Below are positions 1 to 8,992 of a DNA stretch of 64,000 bases, in pieces; the first letter of the stretch is position 1, and every line of letters starts with the position of its first letter. The stretch lies in the NCBI GenBank assembly GCA_045578725.1, contig JAZNKS010000044.1, positions 1 through 64,000 on the forward strand, read 5' to 3'. A program made the position numbers and the translations under genes. This DNA is from Flemingiibacterium sp045578725 (GTDB taxonomy: Bacteria; Bacillota; Clostridia; Oscillospirales; CAG-272). The notes beneath the pieces are model-generated. The model made no database searches. It saw nothing but the letters and a program-made list of their open reading frames with translations, and was not told the origin of the DNA.

Positions 1-9
1 GACCCTGAT

Positions 10-38
10 ATTATATCATATCCCGCTCCGTTTGTCAA
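10..38 (-). promoter_or_regulatory. Sigma-A promoter reading left out of the window
   Basis: On the minus strand TTGACA (33-38) is separated by exactly 17 bp from TATAAT (10-15). It would drive a gene lying left of the window. It is the downstream member of a tandem pair with 113-141. Confidence 0.7.
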
Positions 39-112
39 CCCCTTTTTGAAAGTTTTTTCAAAAAGTTTTTCGGCTGACCCGGTTGCCGGGTACTGTTTTC
101 CACAGCCTTGTT

Positions 113-141
113 ATTATATCATAGCCGCGCGCATTTGTCAA
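113..141 (-). promoter_or_regulatory. Second tandem sigma-A promoter reading left
   Basis: On the minus strand TTGACA (136-141), 17 bp, TATAAT (113-118), a full consensus match. It sits 103 bp upstream of the near-identically built promoter at 10-38, so the gene to the left has two strong start sites. Confidence 0.7.
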
Positions 142-262
142 GAGGTTTGTGGAAAATTCTTTTTGATTCGTAAAAATCGCTTCATAATTTGACGCAATTA
201 TGACCGCAGGATGTACAAACCGTACACAAACCGATAATTTCAAAGAATTTCTTCCGAACCTA

Positions 263-291
263 TTTATTTTCCCGCGCATTTCTGCTATAAT
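263..291 (+). promoter_or_regulatory. Extended -10 promoter of prmC operon
   Basis: TATAAT at 286-291 is preceded by TGC, giving an extended -10. The -35 position (about 263-268, TTTATT) is poor. The -10 lies 24 bp upstream of the prmC start. The rest of 1-315 holds only the two leftward promoters; I see no gene in it. Confidence 0.6.
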
Positions 292-315
292 AGTAAGGAT
301 AGAAAGGAGTCCGAT

Positions 316-1131
316 ATGACCTACTTCGAACTCGCCCGACAAATCGGAACCTACGAATGCGCCGAACTGATCCGCGTGTTTGACGATCGGGATCCTGCCT
401 GGTATCGGCTGAACCGGGCTGCCGAGCTTCCGCTTCCGGTTCTGGAAGCCGCCGACCGGCTGCGATCCGGAATTCCGCTTCAATATATAACCGGCGTGTG
501 CGAATTCTACGGCGACAGCTATAACGTATCCCCCGCCTGTCTGATTCCGCAGCCGGACACCGAGCATCTTGTCAGCCTTGCTCTTGAACATCTCAAAAAC
601 GGTCCGCATCCCGTTCTGCTGGATCTCTGCACCGGAAGCGGATGCGTTGCCATCTCCGCACTGAAGCGCGCGCCCCATGCATCCGGCATCGCCATCGATA
701 TTTCCGGTGATGCGCTGGAGCTGGCAGAAGAAAACGCCCGTCAAAACGGCGTGGCCGACCGCATCACCTTCATCGAAGCCGATGTTCTCAAGGATCCCCG
801 CATGGCCGAGTGGATCCGTGGGGCGGATGTCATCGCCTCCAATCCTCCTTACATCAAAACCGAAATCATCCCAACGCTTCCGCCCGATGTCCGCATGGAA
901 CCGCATATCGCGCTGGACGGCGGTCCGGCCGGTCTTGATTTCTACTCCCGCTTCATCCTCGACTATACCGCATTCATGAAAGCGAAGGCTGTTATGATTC
1001 TGGAAATCGGCTACGATCAGAGCGAGCAGGTCGCCGCCATCGGAAACAAAGCCGGGCTCGAATGTCATTTCTGCCGCGATTACGCCGGCATCTTGCGTGA
1101 TGCGGTCATCAAAGCACCCACCGGGCAATAA
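316..1131 (+). CDS. prmC: Release factor glutamine methyltransferase PrmC (HemK)
   Basis: This 271-residue protein should methylate the GGQ glutamine of peptide chain release factors, using S-adenosylmethionine in the cytoplasm. Visible are an N-terminal helical release-factor-binding region (about 1-80), a Rossmann SAM motif LLDLCTGSGCVAI near residue 100, an acidic ribose-binding strand AIDISGDAL, and the family signature NPPYI near 178. Length is normal for the family. The start follows a strong ribosome site (AAAGGAG). It heads a three-gene run with ddl and murI. In many Bacillota prmC follows prfA; no prfA is seen here, so this operon is arranged differently. Confidence 0.93.
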   Translation: MTYFELARQIGTYECAELIRVFDDRDPAWYRLNRAAELPLPVLEAADRLRSGIPLQYITGVCEFYGDSYNVSPACLIPQPDTEHLVSLALEHLKNGPHPVLLDLCTGSGCVAISALKRAPHASGIAIDISGDALELAEENARQNGVADRITFIEADVLKDPRMAEWIRGADVIASNPPYIKTEIIPTLPPDVRMEPHIALDGGPAGLDFYSRFILDYTAFMKAKAVMILEIGYDQSEQVAAIGNKAGLECHFCRDYAGILRDAVIKAPTGQ

Positions 1132-1166
1132 TATATATAGTAAACAACTATCAAGGAGTCACTCTT

Positions 1167-2261
1167 ATGTCAAAGCCTACTTTACTTATCCTCTTCGGCG
1201 GCCGCTCCAACGAATACGATGTTTCGCTGATGTCCGCCTGCTCCATTCTGAAAAATGTTGACCGCGCGAAGTATCAGATTGAAACCGTCGGCATCACCCG
1301 AAACGGTGATTGGTATTACTTCACCGGCACCCCCGATGAAATCCGAAGCGGAAGCTGGTGCGCCGATCCGACTGCCCTTGAAAAGGCCGCTCTTTCGCCC
1401 TCCGTATCCGATTCGTCCCTCCTGATCTTCGGAGACGGCGGATTACGGAGCATCCGCATCGATGTCATTTTTCCGGTCATGCACGGTGCATTCTCCGAGG
1501 ACGGCACTCTCCAGGGGCTTCTGCAGATGAGCGGCATTCCCTTCGTCGGCCCGAAATGCGCTGCTTCGGCCATCGGCATGGATAAGGGCTTTACCAAGCT
1601 GGTGCTGAAGGATTTCGGCATTCCGCAGGCAAAATCCCTCGTTCTTCATGCCTCCGCCATTGCGGTCCGGCCCGATGATGCCGCCGCGGCCTGCGAAGCG
1701 CTGTCGCCCTACCCGCTTTTCGTCAAGCCCGCCAATGCCGGCTCTTCGGTCGGCGCCTCCAAGGCGAGCGACCGCGCCGAGCTTGCAAGGGCGCTCGATA
1801 CTGCCGCCGCGATTGATACAAAGGTTATCGTCGAGGAATACATCGACGGCAAGGAAATCGAGGTCGCTGTGATCGGCAAGGGCCATTTCCGCACCTCCAC
1901 CTGCGGCCAGATTGTGCCCGGCAGCGAATTCTACGATTACGACACCAAATACAGTGCCGGCAGTACGGCAACCTACAAGATCCCTGCCGACATCCGTCCC
2001 GAAACCGCCGAAAAGATCCGCGAAACGGCCACCCGCATCTGCACCGTGCTCGGCATCGAAGGCCTCTCCCGCGTGGACTTCTTCGTGTTTGAGAAAAACG
2101 GCCGCGAGGAATTTCTCTTCAATGAGATCAATACGCTCCCCGGCTTTACCGAGATCAGTATGTATCCAAAGCTCATGGTGCATGACGGTCTGAGTTATTC
2201 CGAATTGATCGACCGGCTGATCGGCATCGCCCTCTCACAGGAAAGCGAGGTTCTGGCTTGA
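1167..2261 (+). CDS. ddl: D-alanine--D-alanine ligase
   Basis: Ddl joins two D-alanines using ATP to make the dipeptide end of the peptidoglycan stem. The 364-residue protein has the N-terminal domain opening LLILFGGRSNEYDVSL, the ATP-grasp lid and loop (FVKPANAGSSVGAS near 190), an omega-loop DYDTKYSAGST with the conserved Lys-Tyr pair, and the metal and substrate motif NEINTLPGFTEISMYPKL near the C-terminus. It is preceded by AAGGAG. Its stop overlaps the TTG start of murI by 4 bp, so the two cell-wall genes are translationally coupled. Residues look like ordinary D-Ala-D-Ala ligase; I see no clear sign of a D-Ala-D-Lac type. Confidence 0.93.
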   Translation: MSKPTLLILFGGRSNEYDVSLMSACSILKNVDRAKYQIETVGITRNGDWYYFTGTPDEIRSGSWCADPTALEKAALSPSVSDSSLLIFGDGGLRSIRIDVIFPVMHGAFSEDGTLQGLLQMSGIPFVGPKCAASAIGMDKGFTKLVLKDFGIPQAKSLVLHASAIAVRPDDAAAACEALSPYPLFVKPANAGSSVGASKASDRAELARALDTAAAIDTKVIVEEYIDGKEIEVAVIGKGHFRTSTCGQIVPGSEFYDYDTKYSAGSTATYKIPADIRPETAEKIRETATRICTVLGIEGLSRVDFFVFEKNGREEFLFNEINTLPGFTEISMYPKLMVHDGLSYSELIDRLIGIALSQESEVLA

Positions 2262-3073
2262 TCGGCATCTTTGACAGCGGACTCGGCGGCCTGTCCGCCC
2301 TGCGCGAGGTACGCCGCCTGCTCCCAAGTGAAAACATCGCCTATTTCGGCGATACCGGGCGGATCCCCTACGGCACCCGCTCGCGGGAAACAATCATCAA
2401 ATACGCTCTGCAGGATCTGCATTTTCTGCTGGAGCATCCGATTGACGGCCATGGGCTGGATGCGGTTCTCGTCGCCTGCGGCACTGTCAGCTCCAACGCA
2501 ATGGAGGAGCTCCGCGCCGCGCATCCCGGCCTGCCTATCATCGGCGTCATCGATAGCGCCGCCCGCCGTGCCGCCTCGCACACAAAGAACGGCATCATCG
2601 GCGTATCCGGCACCTCCGCGACGGTAGCAAGCGGAGCGTTCGACCGTGCGATCCGAAAGATCAATCCCGATCTGAAAATTCTCTCGGCCGCCTGCCCGCT
2701 CTTTGTTTCCTTAGTCGAAAACGGCTTTATTTCGCCCGACGATGAGGTGACCCGGCTGGTCGCCGACCGGTATCTGGCCCCGATCCGCGAGGCCGGTGCC
2801 GACACGCTGATTCTCGGATGCACACATTTTCCGATCATCGCGGGATCCATCCGCCGCGTTCTGCCGGATGCCGAGCTGATCAACGTTTCCGCCTCGGCGG
2901 CCGAGGAGCTGCGCGGCATCATCACCGCCCGCGGCGGCACCCGCCCCGACGAAAGCGGACAGATTGCCTATTATGTCAGCGATGAGCCGCACGATTTCAA
3001 GCGAATCGCCTCCATCTTCCTGCAGGAGGAAATCACCGCTCCCGTCACGCGGATTGACATTGAGAAATATTGA
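2258..3073 (+). CDS. murI: Glutamate racemase
   Basis: MurI interconverts L- and D-glutamate to supply D-Glu for the peptidoglycan stem. The 271-residue protein opens with the family motif IGIFDSGLGGLSALR at its very N-terminus, which fixes the TTG codon overlapping the ddl stop as the start. The two catalytic cysteines are in VACGTVSS (near 72) and LGCTHFPII (near 186). The first motif normally reads VACNT, so a Gly replaces the usual Asn; the cysteine itself is kept. It is the last gene of the prmC-ddl-murI run and is followed by three hairpins. Confidence 0.92.
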   Translation: MIGIFDSGLGGLSALREVRRLLPSENIAYFGDTGRIPYGTRSRETIIKYALQDLHFLLEHPIDGHGLDAVLVACGTVSSNAMEELRAAHPGLPIIGVIDSAARRAASHTKNGIIGVSGTSATVASGAFDRAIRKINPDLKILSAACPLFVSLVENGFISPDDEVTRLVADRYLAPIREAGADTLILGCTHFPIIAGSIRRVLPDAELINVSASAAEELRGIITARGGTRPDESGQIAYYVSDEPHDFKRIASIFLQEEITAPVTRIDIEKY

Positions 3074-3093
3074 CAGAAGACAAAATACATCGG

Positions 3094-3139
3094 TTTTTGT
3101 GTGCAAAGCGCACAAAAATGGAACCCTGAATGGGTTCCA
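3094..3139. terminator. Two stacked hairpins after murI
   Basis: The first hairpin has 11-nt arms TTTTTGTGTGC and GCGCACAAAAA (3094-3104, 3108-3118). It is followed directly by TGGAACCC/GGGTTCCA (3119-3126, 3132-3139). The first is flanked by T on one side and A on the other, so it could act in both directions between the convergent murI and GH106-like genes. Confidence 0.6.
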
Positions 3140-3153
3140 AGATGTATTTGCTG

Positions 3154-3194
3154 GGGGCTGTTGCATCGAAATGCAACAGCCCCTGATGTTTTTT
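3154..3194 (+). terminator. Repeat-A hairpin with U-tract (convergent junction)
   Basis: Perfect 13-bp stem: arm GGGGCTGTTGCAT (3154-3166), loop CGAA, arm ATGCAACAGCCCC (3171-3183), then T6 at 3189-3194. The same hairpin recurs at 59799-59828 and, with one mismatch, at 53524-53553. All three copies lie between convergent genes. Confidence 0.7.
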
Positions 3195-3196
3195 AT

Positions 3197-5596
3197 TTAC
3201 CGCTCATCCTCACGGACGAAATCGCTGATTTTCTTCGGATCGGCCGTCATCTCGCGGAGGATATCCACGATATCCTTTTCGCCGCTGCAGACCACGAAGG
3301 TCGATTCGCACCTTGAGAGCTTCAGCGCGACCTTCGTATAGATCTCCCCGCGATAGCTGACCAGCTCATAATCCGCCTTGCGGATCTTACCCGTGTGCGG
3401 ATTCCACAGCTCGGGAATCTGCTCGCCGCGAAGAAGCACCGAACCGTCATAATCGTATGCGGTGGAATTGGCGAAGAAGTAGACATCGCATCCGGTGTGC
3501 TTCTTGTGAATGTACCCGAATACGCCGTCCTTCAGCATCGCTCTGGCCACTCCGTAGCTCCGGTAGGCCGGCTCAATCAGGCTCAGCATTCCCTGATCGT
3601 CCAGGGTCGGCATATTGAGAATCTCCACATCGTACGCAACGGGAAGCTTTTTCAGAAGCTCCGCGACCGTCCGGCTCTCCACATGGAAAGCACCGTCCGC
3701 GCCGGTCCGGGCCGAGGGCAGGAAATAGGCAATGCCGCCGCCCGCGCTCCGGTTTTCGTAGGATTCCTGCATAACGGAATGCTCGTCATTGGTGATGCCG
3801 AAAATCTCGCCGACGATGCGGTTGACCTCCGCGTCGCTGTTTTTGTCCGGCAGAAAGTCAAAGACCTTCGATGGAAGCTCGACAGTCGAAATCACAATGC
3901 CGCCGCCCTCCCAGAATTTGCGGATCAGCCGCAGATTGTCCAGGCTGATCATCGACATTCCCGGCATAAAGAGGATCCGGAAGCGCTCGAAATTGACGGT
4001 GTTGTTCAGATACAGCATCCCGTCGTCCGCCGACATCTTTTCGCTCATCACCTCGGGATGGATCACCGTCACATCCTGCCCCGCATAGCTCATGATGCTG
4101 TTGATCAGCGTCATATAATCGGTGTTTTCGGGCGTGTGGGAGAATTCAAAGCCCTTTGCCTCCGCCTCATACAGATACATCTGCGAATGGACGGAGTGAA
4201 TCGGATACAGCATCGCAATATCCGCCGTATGACGGCCGCCGCTCAAAAGCGTCTGGCACCGGGTCATATAGGAAAGCAGCTCGGGAAGCTCGCCCGCAAA
4301 CTCCGGATTCCGGTGGGAAACCTCATGCGGAATCCGCGCCTTTCCGGAGAGCCAGAGTGTGTGCGGAATCATGAAATTCACGCCTCTTGCAAAGGCATTC
4401 ATCGCCTCGCTGTAGAGAACCGTCCGGTCCAGCACCGCATAATTACCGTATATCTCGCAGGCAACCGTGTCGATGTCGTAATTGTACGCCGCGCTGGAGG
4501 CAATCTTCAGTCCGTTGAAGCCGTACATATAGGCGTGCACAAGATCCAGACCGACAGCACCGCTGTGCCGCCGCCAGAGAAAGCCGTCACCGTACAGCCA
4601 GGAGCAGGAGGCATCCTTGGGCTCCGCCACATGACCGGTGGAAGCAATGCCGTTCCGGCGGGTGAAATCACCGACCGCCTTGAAGAAGCCGTCCGCAAAC
4701 ATATGGGCACGGCAATCCATAAAGAGCGCCTTGTAATGCGCGGTATCCTCGCCGATATCCTCCCACAGGGCCGGATAGTACGGCGCGGGATCAAAGCCAT
4801 AGCGCTGTTCGAAGACTTCATTGAAATGCGGATCCCACATCCGGCGGTTGGGAGCTTTATACTGGATATCGTCATAGAAGCTCATCCGCACCACATTGCC
4901 GAAATAATCGGCATACCGATCGGCAAAGCGCTTGTAGGTCAGGGAAATGAAGTCCATCGAGGCATCGTAGCTCATGTAGTTCACATAGCCGTTCTGACAG
5001 GGCTCGCAGACATATTCCTGAACGGTCCAGTTGCCGGAAGGTACCTCCCATTCCAGCCGGTCATCCGTGGCAAGGGCACGCAGATCGATCACCGCGCGGG
5101 TATCAAATTCCACCGCGCAGAGCGCCATCCGGCAGATTCCCTCTCCCGTATGAAGCGTGCGGCGGAATTTCTGGCCTTCCATGCACTCATAATCATAGCG
5201 GCGGAGCATCTGTGCCGTCGATTCCGGGAAGCGCGCAGCCATCTCGCCGCCCGCCCGTCCGGTTGGGAAATCCAGATCATCGTAGAAGATCACCTGCATA
5301 TCCAGCTCTTTCGCCTTGTCGAGAAGCAGCCGGTAGCTGTCATAATATTCCGCGGTTCCGAAGGCCGGCTCGGTCGCGGCCGAACCATCCTTTGCGGATA
5401 CCGGAAGCGGCACAATGCCTCCGTAGCCGCTCTTTTTGTACTGTGCCAGATGACGGGCCGTTTCCTCTGTGAGGCGGCCGTCCGCGGCAAAAGCACCGTC
5501 CATATGAAAAAAGGGAACCGGACGGTATTCATTCTTCGGGTTCAGGAAATCCCGCCGAAGCTCTTTGTAATCTCTTGTCGGCTTTGCGTGAATCAA
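3197..5596 (-). CDS. GH106-like (alpha-L-rhamnosidase family) glycosidase
   Basis: A large cytoplasmic protein (799 residues from this start) resembling glycoside hydrolase family 106 and related putative alpha-L-rhamnosidases. The N-terminal region reads EYRPVPFFHMDG and YGGIVPLP, with a barrel segment DDLDFPTGRAGGEMAARFP typical of these proteins. A central block (SEAMNAFARGVNFMIPHTLWLSG) and a Rossmann-like C-terminal part (RILFMPGMSMISLDNLRLIRKFWEGGGIVI) follow. No signal peptide is seen. The open frame extends to 5644, but a ribosome site AGGAG precedes the TTG at 5596, and homology only begins after it. The substrate is not certain. It is transcribed alone from a consensus promoter. Confidence 0.72.
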   Translation of the reverse strand: MIHAKPTRDYKELRRDFLNPKNEYRPVPFFHMDGAFAADGRLTEETARHLAQYKKSGYGGIVPLPVSAKDGSAATEPAFGTAEYYDSYRLLLDKAKELDMQVIFYDDLDFPTGRAGGEMAARFPESTAQMLRRYDYECMEGQKFRRTLHTGEGICRMALCAVEFDTRAVIDLRALATDDRLEWEVPSGNWTVQEYVCEPCQNGYVNYMSYDASMDFISLTYKRFADRYADYFGNVVRMSFYDDIQYKAPNRRMWDPHFNEVFEQRYGFDPAPYYPALWEDIGEDTAHYKALFMDCRAHMFADGFFKAVGDFTRRNGIASTGHVAEPKDASCSWLYGDGFLWRRHSGAVGLDLVHAYMYGFNGLKIASSAAYNYDIDTVACEIYGNYAVLDRTVLYSEAMNAFARGVNFMIPHTLWLSGKARIPHEVSHRNPEFAGELPELLSYMTRCQTLLSGGRHTADIAMLYPIHSVHSQMYLYEAEAKGFEFSHTPENTDYMTLINSIMSYAGQDVTVIHPEVMSEKMSADDGMLYLNNTVNFERFRILFMPGMSMISLDNLRLIRKFWEGGGIVISTVELPSKVFDFLPDKNSDAEVNRIVGEIFGITNDEHSVMQESYENRSAGGGIAYFLPSARTGADGAFHVESRTVAELLKKLPVAYDVEILNMPTLDDQGMLSLIEPAYRSYGVARAMLKDGVFGYIHKKHTGCDVYFFANSTAYDYDGSVLLRGEQIPELWNPHTGKIRKADYELVSYRGEIYTKVALKLSRCESTFVVCSGEKDIVDILREMTADPKKISDFVREDER

Positions 5597-5671
5597 AACA
5601 AATACACTCCTTCCGATCGTCAGGGTGAAATTGCATGAAGTCATCCAAAAATGGATGCTTGTTAGATTGAA

Positions 5672-5700
5672 ATGATATCACAATTTCAGTAGCGTGTCAA
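5672..5700 (-). promoter_or_regulatory. Promoter of GH106-like gene
   Basis: Minus-strand TTGACA (5695-5700), 17 bp, TATCAT (5672-5677). It lies about 75 bp upstream of the TTG start at 5596 and back-to-back with the ABC operon promoter. Confidence 0.7.
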
Positions 5701-5874
5701 TAGATTCTCCGCAATTTTTGAAATTTCTTCGTTTTCCACAAAACGCGATGCGCGCCTTTGTGCATTTTGACGGTGCTTTTGTGCCTGTTTTGCCGTTTGA
5801 TACCGGCAAAACCGGTTATTTGCGGCTATTTCCACATCTCCGTAAAGATTATTTGTATAAATCCGTATTTTATC

Positions 5875-5903
5875 TTGACAATCTGCTACAAACAACGTAT
5901 AAT
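5875..5903 (+). promoter_or_regulatory. Promoter of the ABC-DUF1854 operon
   Basis: TTGACA (5875-5880), 17 bp, TATAAT (5898-5903): perfect consensus. The 80-nt leader contains an imperfect hairpin (GAAGC at 5909 pairing with GCTTC at 5938-5944 region) before the AGAGGTG ribosome site. The rest of the 5597-5985 gap shows no gene. Confidence 0.8.
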
Positions 5904-5985
5904 TAAAGAAGCTCCTCTGTGTGCCGATCCGCACGCGAGGCTTCGACTTTCCATCGCACCGTGTTCACGAAAGAGGTGAAAACCA

Positions 5986-8289
5986 TTGACCGCACTCGAT
6001 CATTATCCGTCCGGGCTGATCGAAAACCTGGACAAAAAGGGCGTCGCCGAGGATAAAATCCTCCTGCTCGCCCGATGCGACCGCAGCCGGGACGGCACGC
6101 CCTGCGACTGTTATCTCATCGCCACCGCCGATGAGCTGATGATTCTCGCCGGCACCGTCACGCTGGTCCAGCGCAAGGACCGGCACCGGATCCTGTCGCC
6201 TGTATCCGCCTCCCGCCTGGAGGCTTCCTTCACGGAGCTGTCCTACGAATGCCATATGCTGTCGGATCTCGGTGAATGGGCTTCGGAAGAACTCCTCTCC
6301 TCCGGCCGCCTGACCGCCGTCAGCAAAGCCGCAGACGGCCGCATCCTGCTGGCCGCCTTCACCAATACCTGCCGCGCGCAGATCAATCTCTTCATTAAAT
6401 ACATAAAGCGCGTGACCGAGGGCAAATTTACCGGTCTTGACGAAGAGGATGCCGATAAATCGCTCTTCTGCCCCAAATGCGGCGCCCGCTATCCGGATCC
6501 CAACCGCAAAATCTGCCCCCGCTGTATGGACAAGGGCAAGCTCATCAAGCGGATGAGCGTTTTCTTCCTTAAATACAAGTTCCAGCTGATTATTGTTCTG
6601 GCCATGCTGATCGTCATGAGTGCTCTCGGCGTGGTATCCCCCTACATCGGATCGGCCTTCTATTACGATGAGGTCCTCAAGGAGGACGGCGACTTCTTCG
6701 GTCAGATCCTGCTGGTGCTGGGCATGATTCTGGCCATGCGCGTGCTGAATGTCCTGCTCAACATGATAAACGGCGTCATCACCTCCAAAATCGCCGCGCT
6801 GATTACCTACGATCTGAAGAAAACCATCTTCAACGCCATCCAGAAGCTGTCAATCAGCTTCTTCACCGGTCGTCAGACCGGCGGTCTGATGACCCAGGTC
6901 AACAACGATGCCCAGACCATCTACAGCTTCTTCTGCGACGGTCTTCCCTACTTCCTGATCAATGTGGTGCAGATCATCGCGCTGGTCATTATGATGTTCG
7001 CCTTCCATCCGCTGCTGGCCTTCCTGTCGCTGATTACCATCCCGGCTTTTGTCTTCACCGTCAAGTATATGTTCCAGAAGCTGGACAAGCTTCATGCCAA
7101 GCGCTATTCCAGCTCCCGCTCCATGAACGGTGCGCTGAGCGATGTGCTGGGCGGCATCCGTGTCGTCAAGGCCTTCTCCAAGGAAAAGAACGAGGTGCGG
7201 CGCTTCAACCGCTTCTCCGAACGGCTGGCCGCCAACGAAAAAAATCTCTCCGATTTCCAGAATCTCGCCTGGCCCTTCTCCAGCTTCATTCTGTATCTTG
7301 GAAACATCTTTGCCTGGGGCTTCGGCGGCTGGATGGTTATCAAGGGAGAGCTGACCTACGGTCTCCTGCTGACCTTCATTTCCTATATGAATATGGTCTA
7401 CAGCCCCATGTACTTCTTCGTCGATATGTCCTACTGGGCAACCGACTGCCTGAATGCCTGCGCCCGCCTGTTTGAGGTCATGGATGCGGTTCCCGAGGTT
7501 GTCGAACCGGAGCATCCGGTGCCCATGGAGCAGATGGAGGGCCGCGTGACCTTCAAGGATGTGGAATTCTCCTATGTCAAGAATCGCAAGGTCATTGACA
7601 ACGTCAGCTTCGATATCGAAGCCGGCCATGTCATCGGCATTGTCGGCCATACCGGCGCCGGCAAATCCACGCTGGCCAATCTGCTGATCCGGCTGTACGA
7701 TGTCACCGCCGGTGAAATCCTGATTGACGGCGTGAATGTCAAGGACATCTCCTTCGCCGATCTCCGCCGGAACATCGCCATCGTATCCCAGGAAACCTAT
7801 CTGTTCATGGGAACCATCCTCGACAACATCCGCTATGCCCGTCCCGATGCTTCTCTGGATGAGGTCATTGAGGCCGCCAAAATTGCCGGCGCGCACGATT
7901 TCATCATGAAGCTGCCGGATGCCTACGCCACCCGCATCGGATTCGGCTACAAGGATCTGTCCGGCGGTGAGCGCCAGCGGGTATCCATCGCCCGTGCCGT
8001 TCTGCGCAATCCCAAGATTCTCATCCTCGACGAGGCCACCGCGGCCATGGACACCGAAACCGAGCGTCAGATCCAGACGGCTCTGGAGCGGCTGGTCAAA
8101 GGCCGCACCACCATCATGATCGCCCACCGTCTTTCCACTCTGCGGGATGCGGATAAGCTGATCGTCATCGAAAACGGAAAAATGCCCGAATTCGGCACGC
8201 ACCTGGAGCTGATTGCCAAGAAGGGCATCTACTACAAGCTCTACCGGATGCAGGTAGAAGCGCTGAAGAATATCGGCATTGAAGCCTGA
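5986..8289 (+). CDS. ABC exporter half-transporter with N-terminal zinc ribbon (DUF1854 cassette, first)
   Basis: A 767-residue fused permease-ATPase of the ABC exporter type. Residues 1-155 form a soluble domain of unknown function. Next comes a four-cysteine ribbon (Cys162, 165, 177, 180), then six predicted membrane spans (about 195-470), then an ATPase domain with Walker A GHTGAGKST (near 554), signature LSGGERQR (near 658) and Walker B ILDEAT (near 680). Start is TTG after AGAGGTG. Just downstream are a DUF1854 protein and a second exporter of the same build, so the two ABC proteins probably pair as a heterodimer. Both have a glutamate after the Walker B aspartate. Cargo unknown. Confidence 0.88.
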   Translation: MTALDHYPSGLIENLDKKGVAEDKILLLARCDRSRDGTPCDCYLIATADELMILAGTVTLVQRKDRHRILSPVSASRLEASFTELSYECHMLSDLGEWASEELLSSGRLTAVSKAADGRILLAAFTNTCRAQINLFIKYIKRVTEGKFTGLDEEDADKSLFCPKCGARYPDPNRKICPRCMDKGKLIKRMSVFFLKYKFQLIIVLAMLIVMSALGVVSPYIGSAFYYDEVLKEDGDFFGQILLVLGMILAMRVLNVLLNMINGVITSKIAALITYDLKKTIFNAIQKLSISFFTGRQTGGLMTQVNNDAQTIYSFFCDGLPYFLINVVQIIALVIMMFAFHPLLAFLSLITIPAFVFTVKYMFQKLDKLHAKRYSSSRSMNGALSDVLGGIRVVKAFSKEKNEVRRFNRFSERLAANEKNLSDFQNLAWPFSSFILYLGNIFAWGFGGWMVIKGELTYGLLLTFISYMNMVYSPMYFFVDMSYWATDCLNACARLFEVMDAVPEVVEPEHPVPMEQMEGRVTFKDVEFSYVKNRKVIDNVSFDIEAGHVIGIVGHTGAGKSTLANLLIRLYDVTAGEILIDGVNVKDISFADLRRNIAIVSQETYLFMGTILDNIRYARPDASLDEVIEAAKIAGAHDFIMKLPDAYATRIGFGYKDLSGGERQRVSIARAVLRNPKILILDEATAAMDTETERQIQTALERLVKGRTTIMIAHRLSTLRDADKLIVIENGKMPEFGTHLELIAKKGIYYKLYRMQVEALKNIGIEA

Positions 8290-8299
8290 GGAGGTCATC

Positions 8300-8962
8300 A
8301 TGTCACAAACACAAACCAACACGGTTCCCGCCGAGCTGCGCGGAATTGTCAATATTCAGTATCTGAACCGGGACAACTGCACCCTTACCGTCAAAAACGG
8401 CTTCCTCGGCTTGAAGGCCATCATCGACAAGCCGCAGGATCTGTTTGCCGAGCCGGACAAAAAAGAGCCAGCCGGTGAGGAAGCCTCCGACAAGACGGAG
8501 GAGGCAGCCGGGTCCCGCACCGATCTTCCCGAGGGAAAAATCGAAAAGGTCGCCGAGCGCATCTTTCTTTCCCGTGCCTTCCCCTTTGATATGCCCTACG
8601 ATTATATCTCGGTGCTGGACAAGGATAAGAAGGAGATCGGCTTCATCCGCTCACTGGACGATTTCGACGAGCCGGAACGTGAGCTTCTCATCAACGAGCT
8701 GAACACCAAGTACTACACGCCGACCATCAAGCGGATTCTCTCCGTCAAGGAGCGCTACGGCTTCTCCTATTGGAAAACCGAATGCGAATTCGGCGAAAAG
8801 AGCTTTACCCTTCAGGATACCTTCCGCAGCATCCTCAAAGCCTCCAATCCGGACGGCACCGAGCGCGTCTTTATCCTGGATGTGGACGGCAACCGCTATG
8901 CGATTCCCGATGTGGAAGCGCTGGACCGTCAGAGCTACAAGAAAATCGAGCTGTATCTGTAA
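8300..8962 (+). CDS. DUF1854 family protein
   Basis: A 220-residue soluble protein, no signal peptide or membrane span. The conserved core is recognised from stretches such as AFPFDMPYDYISVLDKDKKE, EIGFIRSLDDFDEPER and YGFSYWKTECEFGEKSF, which match the DUF1854 family. Residues 45-85 are charged and low in complexity. The start chosen is the ATG at 8300 behind GAGGAGG; the open frame begins earlier, inside the preceding ABC gene. In beta-proteobacteria DUF1854 proteins sit beside ABC transporters linked to cyanophycin metabolism (established for that group). No cyanophycin gene is visible here, so the role is open, but partnership with the two flanking exporters is likely. Confidence 0.82.
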   Translation: MSQTQTNTVPAELRGIVNIQYLNRDNCTLTVKNGFLGLKAIIDKPQDLFAEPDKKEPAGEEASDKTEEAAGSRTDLPEGKIEKVAERIFLSRAFPFDMPYDYISVLDKDKKEIGFIRSLDDFDEPERELLINELNTKYYTPTIKRILSVKERYGFSYWKTECEFGEKSFTLQDTFRSILKASNPDGTERVFILDVDGNRYAIPDVEALDRQSYKKIELYL

Positions 8963-8992
8963 GCCTCATTTTGGGCGAAAGGAAGTGAATTC

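Noticed and set aside
3395..5638. Long open frame (747 codons) on the plus strand opposite the GH106-like gene
   Set aside because: Its translation is a mirror of GC-rich codons with no recognisable domain, while the minus-strand product has family motifs, a ribosome site and a promoter.
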